From NCBI GenBank assembly GCA_003508005.1, contig DNUE01000017.1, positions 122,174 to 169,153 of the forward strand: 46,980 bases of DNA. Direction: 5' to 3'. This stretch comes from Desulfobulbaceae bacterium (lineage in GTDB: Bacteria; Desulfobacterota; Desulfobulbia; Desulfobulbales; Desulfobulbaceae). The translations under genes were made by a program, and so were the position numbers. This document shows positions 26,769 to 35,839 of the stretch, piece by piece; position 1 is the first letter of the stretch; every line of letters starts with the position of its first letter. The notes under the pieces were generated by a model. That model did no database searches. It was not told the origin of the DNA and worked only from the letters and a program-made list of their open reading frames with translations.

Positions 26769-29700
26769 ATGAAAAATCGTGACATCTATCAGAAGGATCC
26801 GTCCACCCGCAAATTGGTCAATGAAGGTGTGGCGAGCGTCAACGACGAAATGACCAGCCAGGCGCTGGCCGTGCTCCGCTATGAGTTGGAGACCTTCGTC
26901 TGCGACGGCCAATACGACAAAGGGATGTCGCACATCCTCGACACGTACTTGAAAAACATCGACCATGCCCAGCAGCCGGCCGTCTGGGTCAGCGGTTTTT
27001 ATGGTTCTGGCAAGTCGCACCTGGTCAAGATGCTGCGCGCCCTCTGGGTGGATTCCGTATTTGAAGATGGGGCCACCGCAAGGGGCATTGCCAACCTGCC
27101 TCAGAACATCAGGGACAACCTCAAGGAACTCAGTACCCAGGCTAAGCGTCATGGCGGCCTGCACGCCGCATCCGGCACCCTGGGAGCCGCGGCGAGCGGC
27201 AGTGTCCGCCTGGCGCTGCTGCGGATCATCTTCAAGTCGGCCGGATTGCCAGAGCAGTATCCCGTGGCTCGATTCGTCATGTGGCTTCGGCATGAGGGCA
27301 TTTATGAGCAGGTCCGTAGTCATGTCGAACAGGATGGCTTTGATTGGAATGAGGAACTCGACAACTTTCATGTTGCCGAGGGGCTTTATCGATCGCTGTG
27401 CGAGGTGAAGCCCAAGATCTTTTCACCCAATCTGAGCGCGGCGGAAATATTGCCCCAGCTGTACCCGCACGCTGATGACGTTGCCAACGAGGATATGCTC
27501 AAGGCTATCCGGCAAGCACTCACCAAGGAGGGAAAATTCCCCCTCACCCTCATCGTGTTGGATGAGGTGCAGCAGTTCATTGGTGAAAGTTCCGATCGTT
27601 CCATTGCCGTCCAGGAGATGGTCGAGGCAATCACCAAGAACATAGGCGGGAAGCTGATGTTCATCGGTACCGGTCAGACGGCGGTTACCGGCACCGCCAA
27701 TCTCGCGCGCCTCCAAGGGCGGTTCACCATCCGCGTGGAACTCTCCGATGCCGACGTCGATGCCGTCATTCGCCAGGTCATCCTGGCGAAGAAGCCAGAC
27801 GCCAAAGCCCCTATCGAGCAGATCATGCAAACCAATCTGGGCGAGATCTCAAGGCATCTGGCGGGCACGACCATCGGCCACAGGCAGGACGACATCCTGT
27901 ATTTCCCGCAGGACTATCCGATTCTGCCGGTGCGCCGCCGCTTCTGGGAGAGCACCCTCCGGGTATTGGATCAGACAGGTACTGACAGCCAGCTCCGTAA
28001 CCAGCTCAGCATGATCCACAAAGTTATTCAAACCAACCTGGGCGAGCCTTTGGGGCACATGGTTCCCGCCGATTATCTCTACTTCGACTCTGCCGACAAG
28101 TTGCTGCAATCGCGCATCCTGCCGCGCAAGGTCCACGAAAAGACGATGAGCTGGAGCAAAGGTTCGGAAGAAGAGCGGCTCATGGCCCGCGCCTGCGGCC
28201 TTGTTTTCCTGATCAACAAGCTCGGCAGCCAAAACAATGAAATCGGCATCCGGGCCACCATTGACACCCTGGCGGACCTGTTGGTCGAGAACCTTTCCCA
28301 GGGCAGCAGCAGCCTGCGCAGCAAACTGCCCGGTCTGCTCGACAAGTGCGAACTGTTGATGAAGGTCGGTGATGAATACCGCATCCAGACTGAAGAAAGC
28401 GCCGCCTGGAGCGATGAGTTCCTGAGCCAGCGTTCCGCATTAGGGAGCGAAGCACACCGCATCGAGGCAGAACGCGACGACCGTATCCGCAAGAAGTTTG
28501 GCGAGTTGGTGCGCAAGCTCTCGCTGACCCAGGGCAGCTCAAAGGTCACCCGTGACATCTCTCCGGTTTTTGACGCCCAGCTTCCCGCCGATGCCAATCA
28601 GCGTATTTGCGTCTGGGTGCGCGACGGTTGGAGCATCGATGAAAACTCGGTGCGCGCCGATGCCCGTCAGGCTGGGAACCAGTCGCCCACCGTTTTTGTG
28701 TTCATACCCAAGCGCTCGGCGGACGACCTCCGCCATCACCTCATCGATTACAAGGCCGCCAGCGCAACTCTGGACAAGCGCGGCGTCCCCAACACGCCGG
28801 AAGGCACCGAGGCCCGGGCGGCCATGGAAACCACCAAGCAGACCGCTGAAGGAAAGATTCGTGAACTGCTTGAAGAGGCTTTCTCGGGAGCCCGCGTCTT
28901 TCAGGGGGGTGGCAATGAAATCCCGGGCAACGATCTGCAGGAGATGGTGCTGGAGGCCTCCGGCAACGCGCTGCAACGGCTCTACCCGCAGTTCCATACC
29001 GCCGACCATGTGGGCTGGTCCAAGGTCTATGAGAAAGCTCAGAAAGGTGCGCCAGATGCGCTGAAAGCGGTGGGGGATGAAGGAGAGCCCGCCAAGAACC
29101 CGGTGTGCAAGGCCATTCTCGGGTTCATCGCCGGAGGCAAAAAAGGAGCGGACATCCGTTCCCAGTTCGAGTCCTCGCCCTACGGGTGGTCTCGTGACGC
29201 AGTGGATGGCGGCCTGCAAGTGCTACTGGTTGCCGGGCTCATCCGGGCCCAGGACGAACGCGGGCAAGCCCTCGACCCGAAGGAACTGGAACGCAAGAAC
29301 ATCGGCAAGGTGATGTTCAAGGTGGAATCCGCTACCGTCACCACCGCGCAACGCATCCAGATCCGCAAGCTTCTGCAGAAGGTCGGTCTCTCGGCCAAGC
29401 AGGGAGAGGAATTGGCCTACGTGCCGCAGTTCCTGCAGAAAATGTTAGAACTCGCCAACCAGGCTGGCGGCGAGGCCCCGAAACCAGCACGGCCCGATAC
29501 CGCCTTCCTCGACGAAATTCGCCTGACGGCGGGCAATGAGCAACTGCTTTCCGTTTACAACCAACGGGACGAGCTGGGAAGCAGCATTGACAACTGGACC
29601 GGTCTCGCCGAACGTATCGCCAAGCGTTGGCCGAACTGGGCCGTTCTGAAGCGCCTGATGGCCCACGCCTCTGGACTCCGGGACGCTGAGGTGATTCTTG

Positions 29701-30206
29701 CTCAGGTGAAGACCATCGAGCAGCAGCGTCAGCTTCTTGAGGACCCCGACCTTGTCGCGCCACTGATCGCCAATCTGACGCAACTGCTGCGCGATGAGTT
29801 GAACAGGCTCGATGATGAATATGAATTCCGTCATGAGCAAGGTTTAAAGCGCTTGGCGGAGGACAGCAGCTGGCAGCAACTGGAGCCGGAGCAGCGCTAT
29901 CAACTCATGTCCGCCCAGTTCCTGCACGAATCGGCCCGGCCCAAAGTCGAGGTACAGAGTACCAGCGATGTACTGACCACTCTCGACAAATGTGCCCTGT
30001 CGATGTTCGCCGACCGTGTGGCGGCCATGCCCGCCCGCTTCGACAGCGTCGCCAGTAGTGCCGCCGAACTGTGCGTACCCCAGGCTCAGTTCATTCAGGT
30101 GCCGCGCCGTACGCTGAAGACCAACGAGGAGATTGATGCCTGGGTCATTGAGGTGAAACAACAACTCAAGGCTGCCCTGCAAAACGGGCCGATAGTGATC
30201 CGATAA
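26769..30206 (+). CDS. brxC: BrxC, BREX ATPase
   Basis: 1145 residues. N-terminal P-loop in AVWVSGFYGSGKSHLVKML, Walker B in LTLIVLDEVQQFIGE, then a long helical region. BrxC is an AAA-like ATPase needed for phage exclusion and for the methylation phenotype. ATG 26769 has AAGGG upstream and is preferred to the TTG at 26763. Full family length (about 1200). The gene is followed by 23 bp and pglX. Confidence 0.93.
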   Translation: MKNRDIYQKDPSTRKLVNEGVASVNDEMTSQALAVLRYELETFVCDGQYDKGMSHILDTYLKNIDHAQQPAVWVSGFYGSGKSHLVKMLRALWVDSVFEDGATARGIANLPQNIRDNLKELSTQAKRHGGLHAASGTLGAAASGSVRLALLRIIFKSAGLPEQYPVARFVMWLRHEGIYEQVRSHVEQDGFDWNEELDNFHVAEGLYRSLCEVKPKIFSPNLSAAEILPQLYPHADDVANEDMLKAIRQALTKEGKFPLTLIVLDEVQQFIGESSDRSIAVQEMVEAITKNIGGKLMFIGTGQTAVTGTANLARLQGRFTIRVELSDADVDAVIRQVILAKKPDAKAPIEQIMQTNLGEISRHLAGTTIGHRQDDILYFPQDYPILPVRRRFWESTLRVLDQTGTDSQLRNQLSMIHKVIQTNLGEPLGHMVPADYLYFDSADKLLQSRILPRKVHEKTMSWSKGSEEERLMARACGLVFLINKLGSQNNEIGIRATIDTLADLLVENLSQGSSSLRSKLPGLLDKCELLMKVGDEYRIQTEESAAWSDEFLSQRSALGSEAHRIEAERDDRIRKKFGELVRKLSLTQGSSKVTRDISPVFDAQLPADANQRICVWVRDGWSIDENSVRADARQAGNQSPTVFVFIPKRSADDLRHHLIDYKAASATLDKRGVPNTPEGTEARAAMETTKQTAEGKIRELLEEAFSGARVFQGGGNEIPGNDLQEMVLEASGNALQRLYPQFHTADHVGWSKVYEKAQKGAPDALKAVGDEGEPAKNPVCKAILGFIAGGKKGADIRSQFESSPYGWSRDAVDGGLQVLLVAGLIRAQDERGQALDPKELERKNIGKVMFKVESATVTTAQRIQIRKLLQKVGLSAKQGEELAYVPQFLQKMLELANQAGGEAPKPARPDTAFLDEIRLTAGNEQLLSVYNQRDELGSSIDNWTGLAERIAKRWPNWAVLKRLMAHASGLRDAEVILAQVKTIEQQRQLLEDPDLVAPLIANLTQLLRDELNRLDDEYEFRHEQGLKRLAEDSSWQQLEPEQRYQLMSAQFLHESARPKVEVQSTSDVLTTLDKCALSMFADRVAAMPARFDSVASSAAELCVPQAQFIQVPRRTLKTNEEIDAWVIEVKQQLKAALQNGPIVIR

Positions 30207-30229
30207 GCAGCCTTCTGGGGAAATAACGC

Positions 30230-33200
30230 ATGCAGCCGCTGGACAAAACATTAAGAAACCGACTCGAACGCACCATCAAGGATGCGCGTGACATCGCCGA
30301 GGGCGCCGCCCGAGCTGCGCTGGAACAGCTTGGTATTGGCGAAGCCGCACCTTTTGCTCATCTGAGCGAACAGGACCGGGAACTGCGCCGCAAGCTGCGG
30401 GTGCATGGCCGTCAGCTGGGCGATACCCTCAATGGCGGCAAAATCCAGACCATGGAACGCCTGATCGAAGAAGTCGCCTACGAGCACTGGCATCGCATGC
30501 TGTTTGCCCGCTTCCTGGCCGAGAACAACCTGCTGATGTATCCGGACCCGGACGATCCGGTGGCGGTCACTTTAGAGGAGTGTGAAGACCTTGCCGCCGA
30601 TGAAGGCTCGGCCAACGGTTGGGAGCTCGCGGCCCGTTTTGCCGCCCGCATGCTGCCGCAGATCTTCCGGCTCGATTCCCCGGTCTTTCAACTGGTGTTG
30701 CCGCCAGAACACCAGCAAAAGCTGGAGCGCCTGGTGGCCGATCTGCCGTTGGAAGTCTTCATCGCCTCCGACAGCCTTGGATGGGTCTACCAATTCTGGC
30801 AGGCCAAGAAGAAGGACGAGGTCAACGCCTCCGAGGTCAAGATCGGCGCACGGGAGCTGCCTGCCGTGACTCAGCTTTTCACCGAGCCCTATATGGTGGC
30901 ATTCCTTCTCGATAATTCCATCGGGGCATGGTGGGCAGCGCGGAGGCTGAAAGAAGGGGATTTTAAGAATGCCAAGAACGAAGAAGACCTGCGCAGAAAA
31001 GCGTCACTTCCCGGCATGCCTCTCAACTACCTGCGTTTTGTAAGACAAGAAAACAGGGGTTGGACTCCTGCTGCAGGCATCTATGAAGGGTGGCCTAGAA
31101 GACTTGATGAGTTCAAAATGCTCGACCCTTGCTGCGGGTCCGGGCACTTTCTGGTCGAAGCCTTTCAGATGCTGACTGCAATTCGAAAGGAAAACGAGAA
31201 ATTGTCGGTCCAGGAGGCGGTGGATGCCGTGCTCCGCGACAATCTATATGGCCTGGAGATCGATAGGCGATGTACTGAAATCGCAGCATTTAACCTCGGT
31301 CTCACGGCATGGCGGCTCACCGGCTATCGCCGACTACCGACACCCCATATTGCCTGTACCGGTCTCTCTGTCGGTAGCGCGCGGGAAAAATGGATGGGAA
31401 TTCTTGCTGGGCAGGCCGTCCTCACCAACTTGCGATTTTACTTCGGTCAGCTTTACGACCTCTTCAGTAAAGCGCCCACCTTGGGAAGCCTTATAAACCC
31501 CCACCGGTTTCTGGGAAGTGGCCTGCTGGACGACAAAGGGATGGAGAGTCTGCATAATGCCCTGACCACAGCTCTAGCTGGGGAAGAAAAATCTGTGACA
31601 GAACGTTCCGAAATCGGCATAACCGCCCAAGGTGTGGCAAAGGCCGCAGAGCTCCTGTCCGGCCTTTACACCCTTGTAGCGACCAATGTTCCCTACCTCG
31701 GACGTGGAAAACAGGACGAGGTGCTCAAAGAGCATCTTGAAACCCATTACCCGTTGGGCAAGGCCGACCTGGCTACCGCCTTTGTCTTGCGCTGCCTGGA
31801 ATTCTGCGAGAAGGGCGGCTCCACAGCGCTGGTGACCCCCCAAAGCTGGCTCTTTTTGACAACATACAACAAGTTGCGACAACTGTTGCTTGAGAATCGA
31901 TCTTGGAATGTAATGGCGAGATTGGGACCAGGTGCTTTCGAGACTATTTCTGGGCATGTTGTTAATGTTGCATTACCCATAATATCAGCGCTCCCTCCCG
32001 TTAACGATAATACGTTTGCTGGTATTGACGTGTCAGCGGCAAAAGTGCCAGATGAAAAGGGAGAGATGCTACGAGGGGGAAAAGCCGGAAAGATTGCACT
32101 CTTGATGCAGGTCGAACAACTGAAAAATCCTGATGCTGTGCTGGTGATGGAGGAAACGTCCAATTTGCCTCTTTTAAGTACCTTTGCAGAAGGTCTTGTC
32201 GGAATGCAGTCTAGTGACGATCCAATGTTTATGACTGCGTATTGGGAGCATGGAGTCATAAACAAAGAAACCTGGGAGTTTTTGCAAGCTACTCCGGATT
32301 CTTTTACTGAGTTTGATGGCCAGTCGTGGCTAGTGAGGTGGGAGCAGGGAAGAGGGTTCCTTCATTCAATATCAACAGCATATCCGAATAAAGGTTTAAA
32401 AGCAGTAGGAAAGTCAGGAATCGCTATTCATAGAATGGGACAGCTTTTCGCCTACCATTACAGCAAAGAACGATTCCATCAAAATGTAGCAGTTATAGTC
32501 CCATTCAACATAGCCCACCTTCCCGCTATCTGGTGTTTCTGCTCTTCGTCAAAATATAAGGATGCAGTGAGGCAAATTGACCAAAGCCTGAAAATCACCA
32601 ATGCAACCTTAGTGAAAGTCCCTTTTGACCTCGTTTACTGGCAGAAAGTTGCTAAGGAAAAATACCCGAATGGCTTACCAGAACCAGAAAGCGAGGACCC
32701 TACCCAATGGCTTTTTCACGGTCGACCTGAGCATTCTACCAATTCCCTTCAAGTTGCAGTCGCCAGGCTTTTGGGCTATCGCTGGCCCCCAGAGTTGGAT
32801 AAGAAAATACACCTCAGTCAAAGGGCAAGCGAACTCGTTAAACGATGTGATGAATTATTGAATCTTGCCGACAAGGATGGCATCGTTTGCATCCCGCCCG
32901 TGCGTGGGGAAGCATCGGCCGCCGACCGCTTGCTAAACTTGCTAGCCGAGGCCTACGGTAAAGATTGGAATACCGATGTGCTTAATACCCTGTTGAAAAA
33001 TGTCGGCTTTGTCGGCAAGGGGCTGGAGACCTGGCTTCGCGATGGTTTTTTTGCCCAACACTGCGATTTGTTCCAGCAGCGCCCCTTTATCTGGCAGATA
33101 TGGGACGGCCTACCAGATGGTTTTTCCGCTCTCATAAACTACCACAAGCTAGACCGCAAAAACTTGGAGACCTTAATTTTCACTTACCTGGGCGATTGGA

Positions 33201-33646
33201 TAAAGCGGCAAAAGGACGACATCGCCAGCGGGGTAGATGGTTCCAAGGAACGTCGTGATGCCGCCGAGGCCCTCAAGAAACGTCTGGAGTTGATCCTCGA
33301 AGGAGAATCACCATACGATATATTCGTGCGCTGGAAGCCTCTTCATAAACAGCCCATCGGCTGGGAACCGGACCTGAACGACGGAGTACGTTTGAACATC
33401 CGTCCATTCTTAACTGTTCCCGACGTAAATACGAAAGGTGCGGGAGTCCTGCGCGTGAAACCAAAAATCAAGTGGACGAAGGACCGAGGCAAGGAACCAA
33501 AACGTCCTATCCGTGAATATCCCTGGTTCTGGGGGTGGGACGGCAACGTCGATTTTACAGGCGGACCGGAGTTCACAGGTGAGCGGTTCAACGACTGTCA
33601 CTATACCTTGGATTTTAAACGCCGGGCGCGCCAACACACGGTTTAG
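30230..33646 (+). CDS. pglX: PglX, BREX adenine-specific DNA methyltransferase
   Basis: 1138 residues. Modifies adenine in a non-palindromic BREX site so that host DNA is protected. SAM-binding motif LDPCCGSGHFLVEAF is at about 300-315 and the catalytic motif is NVPYLGRGKQ (about 485), an N-V-P-Y variant of the usual NPPY. The segment after the catalytic motif (about bases 31890-32750, residues 555-840) is visibly AT-richer than both flanks and presumably holds the target-recognition part, suggesting exchange of specificity. Complete, no stop. Confidence 0.94.
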   Translation: MQPLDKTLRNRLERTIKDARDIAEGAARAALEQLGIGEAAPFAHLSEQDRELRRKLRVHGRQLGDTLNGGKIQTMERLIEEVAYEHWHRMLFARFLAENNLLMYPDPDDPVAVTLEECEDLAADEGSANGWELAARFAARMLPQIFRLDSPVFQLVLPPEHQQKLERLVADLPLEVFIASDSLGWVYQFWQAKKKDEVNASEVKIGARELPAVTQLFTEPYMVAFLLDNSIGAWWAARRLKEGDFKNAKNEEDLRRKASLPGMPLNYLRFVRQENRGWTPAAGIYEGWPRRLDEFKMLDPCCGSGHFLVEAFQMLTAIRKENEKLSVQEAVDAVLRDNLYGLEIDRRCTEIAAFNLGLTAWRLTGYRRLPTPHIACTGLSVGSAREKWMGILAGQAVLTNLRFYFGQLYDLFSKAPTLGSLINPHRFLGSGLLDDKGMESLHNALTTALAGEEKSVTERSEIGITAQGVAKAAELLSGLYTLVATNVPYLGRGKQDEVLKEHLETHYPLGKADLATAFVLRCLEFCEKGGSTALVTPQSWLFLTTYNKLRQLLLENRSWNVMARLGPGAFETISGHVVNVALPIISALPPVNDNTFAGIDVSAAKVPDEKGEMLRGGKAGKIALLMQVEQLKNPDAVLVMEETSNLPLLSTFAEGLVGMQSSDDPMFMTAYWEHGVINKETWEFLQATPDSFTEFDGQSWLVRWEQGRGFLHSISTAYPNKGLKAVGKSGIAIHRMGQLFAYHYSKERFHQNVAVIVPFNIAHLPAIWCFCSSSKYKDAVRQIDQSLKITNATLVKVPFDLVYWQKVAKEKYPNGLPEPESEDPTQWLFHGRPEHSTNSLQVAVARLLGYRWPPELDKKIHLSQRASELVKRCDELLNLADKDGIVCIPPVRGEASAADRLLNLLAEAYGKDWNTDVLNTLLKNVGFVGKGLETWLRDGFFAQHCDLFQQRPFIWQIWDGLPDGFSALINYHKLDRKNLETLIFTYLGDWIKRQKDDIASGVDGSKERRDAAEALKKRLELILEGESPYDIFVRWKPLHKQPIGWEPDLNDGVRLNIRPFLTVPDVNTKGAGVLRVKPKIKWTKDRGKEPKRPIREYPWFWGWDGNVDFTGGPEFTGERFNDCHYTLDFKRRARQHTV

Positions 33647-33663
33647 GCTAAAGGAGCATTCCC

Positions 33664-35358
33664 ATGGGCATAAATGTCGGTATTATCGATCAGCGGGTGA
33701 GAAAGCTGGCTGAGAATCTTGCAGAAGAGTTTGAGACACGTTTGAATATCAAGAACGATGCGGTCAAACAGCGTTCCACGGCTTTTGTGTTCCTGGCCGT
33801 CAAAACGGTTCTAGACCTGCCCGACGAGGAGGCCTTGGATTGCCTGACCGAAGGCGGCAATGACTTCGGCGTTGATGCAGTGCATATTGGCGATGTTGAG
33901 GACAGCGAGTTCACGGTCACGTTGTTTCAGGGGAAATACAAGCAGGACCTGGCAGGCACCGCGAACTTTCCTCAGGGCGGAGTGGAAAAGGTTATTCAGG
34001 CAATAAAATACCTCTTTGACCCAGATGCGGTAATCACAACAAATAGGCAGCTCACAGCACGTGTCGAGGAGATTCGTTCGCTGGTGCGTGATGGCCACAT
34101 ACCACGTGTTCGTGTTGTGCTATGCAACAATGGCCTCAAATGGCCGGATACATCCCAGCAACTTATTGACACTGCAGGACTCCCCGCTGACCAAGTAGGA
34201 TGGGAGCATGTCAATCATGACGATATCGTTCGCTTGATGCAGGCAGCAAAACAGGTGGACGATACATTAAGATTAGCAGGCAAAGCCATTGTCGAGGATT
34301 TGGACTATTGCCGCGTTCTAATAGGTAAAATCCCTGTACGAGAGATTGAGGTTCTGTTTAATCGCCATGGAGATCTTCTCCTGGAACGAAATGTCCGTCG
34401 TTTCCTTGGATTGCAAGGAAACCGGGTGAACCAGGGAATCGACCATACCCTCAGAACCGAGGCTGAACGAGAAAATTTCTATTTCTACAATAACGGTATT
34501 ACATTGCTCTGCCGAAAATTCACCTATAATGCGCTGCAGGGTGAAAACTTCCAGGTGCGCGCCGAAGGTCTCCAGATCATCAACGGAGGGCAAACCTGTA
34601 AGACGATCCAAGCGACTCTGGCGGCACTCGCCGGTGCGGATGCTGGATTGGAGAGGGCCTTTGTTCTCGTCCGCCTTTACCAATTGCCAAGCGATTCGGC
34701 CGATCTTGTTCGCAGTATCACCTATGCGACCAACAGCCAAAACCCGGTGGACCTCCGTGACTTGCGATCGAATGATCCAAAACAAAAAAGTCTGGAAACA
34801 TCAATCCGGGATCTTGGCTTTACCTACCACCGTCATCGTAGTGAAGCTTCGCTCAAGCCAATTGACATCAGTAGTGCAGTTGCGGCAGAAGCTGTATTGT
34901 CTGTGTGGAGAGAACGGCCACATCAGGGGAAATTCTATGGTCGAGAACATTTTGGCAAGCTTTACGATATTATTTTCAGCGATGAACTGAACGCCACACA
35001 AGTTGTGATTGCCACGTTGCTGTTCCGATTCGCTGAAAATAAGCGGCGACGTCCTCCTGAGAATTCCCCTGATTTTATTGCCTATGCATCATGTTTCCTT
35101 GCGATGTTGATGGGAAAATATCTTCTGACTGACCTTGGCATAACTCTTGCCCAACTTGATCACCGCAAGTTTGATGAGGCCAAGTCCAAACTTGATCAGA
35201 ACGAAGAAGATTATTTTTCTCGTGCGCTTACCGCTATAGACGTGGCAGTAAAAAGATTATATTGCGATCAAACGCCATCTCTGCAGCGATTGGCTGCGAC
35301 ATTTCGGCGTGGTGATCTTTTGGAGGAATTGGCTCGAGGTAATCGGGCACATGATTAA
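33664..35358 (+). CDS. AIPR-family phage-resistance protein inside the BREX operon
   Basis: 564 residues. The AIPR domain signature is clear: LERNVRRFLGLQGNRVNQGI, NFYFYNNGITLLCRKF, LQIINGGQTCKTIQATL, and SITYATNSQNPVDLRDL. The N-terminal part (about 55-100) has a PD-(D/E)XK-like arrangement, GGNDFGVDAV then LFQGKYK, so nuclease activity is plausible. Founding members are abortive-infection proteins. It starts 17 bp after pglX with AAGGAG, and its stop overlaps the start of the broken DUF262 gene, so it is co-transcribed with BREX genes. It is an accessory, not a standard BREX subunit. Confidence 0.85.
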   Translation: MGINVGIIDQRVRKLAENLAEEFETRLNIKNDAVKQRSTAFVFLAVKTVLDLPDEEALDCLTEGGNDFGVDAVHIGDVEDSEFTVTLFQGKYKQDLAGTANFPQGGVEKVIQAIKYLFDPDAVITTNRQLTARVEEIRSLVRDGHIPRVRVVLCNNGLKWPDTSQQLIDTAGLPADQVGWEHVNHDDIVRLMQAAKQVDDTLRLAGKAIVEDLDYCRVLIGKIPVREIEVLFNRHGDLLLERNVRRFLGLQGNRVNQGIDHTLRTEAERENFYFYNNGITLLCRKFTYNALQGENFQVRAEGLQIINGGQTCKTIQATLAALAGADAGLERAFVLVRLYQLPSDSADLVRSITYATNSQNPVDLRDLRSNDPKQKSLETSIRDLGFTYHRHRSEASLKPIDISSAVAAEAVLSVWRERPHQGKFYGREHFGKLYDIIFSDELNATQVVIATLLFRFAENKRRRPPENSPDFIAYASCFLAMLMGKYLLTDLGITLAQLDHRKFDEAKSKLDQNEEDYFSRALTAIDVAVKRLYCDQTPSLQRLAATFRRGDLLEELARGNRAHD

Positions 35359-35632
35359 ATCCGTAAATAACTACCCGGTCTCCTAGCTCTTCGACATCGA
35401 AGCGAGTGTTGTATACGCGATTCCCCGTTATCAGCGGGAGTACAACTGGGGTAAAAGCCAATGGGAAAACCTGTTTGACGATATCCTGGAAAATGATCCC
35501 GGCTACTTTGGCTCAATTATTTGCATCAATCAATCGGAAGATGCTTTGTCCGTGCAGAAGTTGGAACTAGTGGACGGGACATGCCGCTATACATTCATTG
35601 CCTATCCCTCAGCACCTCTTATCCCGCGCTGA
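35351..35632 (+). pseudogene. DUF262 (GmrSD-like) gene, broken
   Basis: Starts at ATG 35351, overlapping the AIPR stop (ATGATTAA). Codon 12 is TAG (35384-35386) where CAG is expected (VSQLFDIEA). Downstream the frame continues as LFDIEASVVYAIPRYQREYN, WGKSQWENLFDDILENDPGY and LELVDG, the N-terminal DUF262 signature, then diverges and stops at 35632. The rest of the domain (normally over 500 residues) is gone. DUF262 proteins act in modified-DNA restriction. Confidence 0.8.
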
Positions 35633-35835
35633 GAATTGGTGATAATCAGATCCTCCTCTCGCCTGGACAGCGCATCGAGTTGCTCGAAGAAATCCGGGGC
35701 GACCTGGCGGCCTTTCTGCGGGAAATCGAACCGGAGCTGACCCCGCAATCGCTCGATAGTTTAGGTGTACGAGGCGTAAGAGGAGCAGCGGTGGTGCAAA
35801 CCATAAAGTCGGTTTACGGGATTACAGAAGGATAA
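35521..35835 (+). pseudogene. Residual open frame before pglZ
   Basis: The frame overlaps the DUF262 remnant. Its last 65 residues (SPGQRIELLEEIRGDLAAFL, PELTPQSLDSLGVRG, TIKSVYGITEG) look protein-like and may be the C-terminal end of a lost gene fused to the DUF262 fragment. The first 35 residues look spurious. It ends four bases before the PglZ start. Not recognised. Confidence 0.35.
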
Positions 35836-35839
35836 GCTG

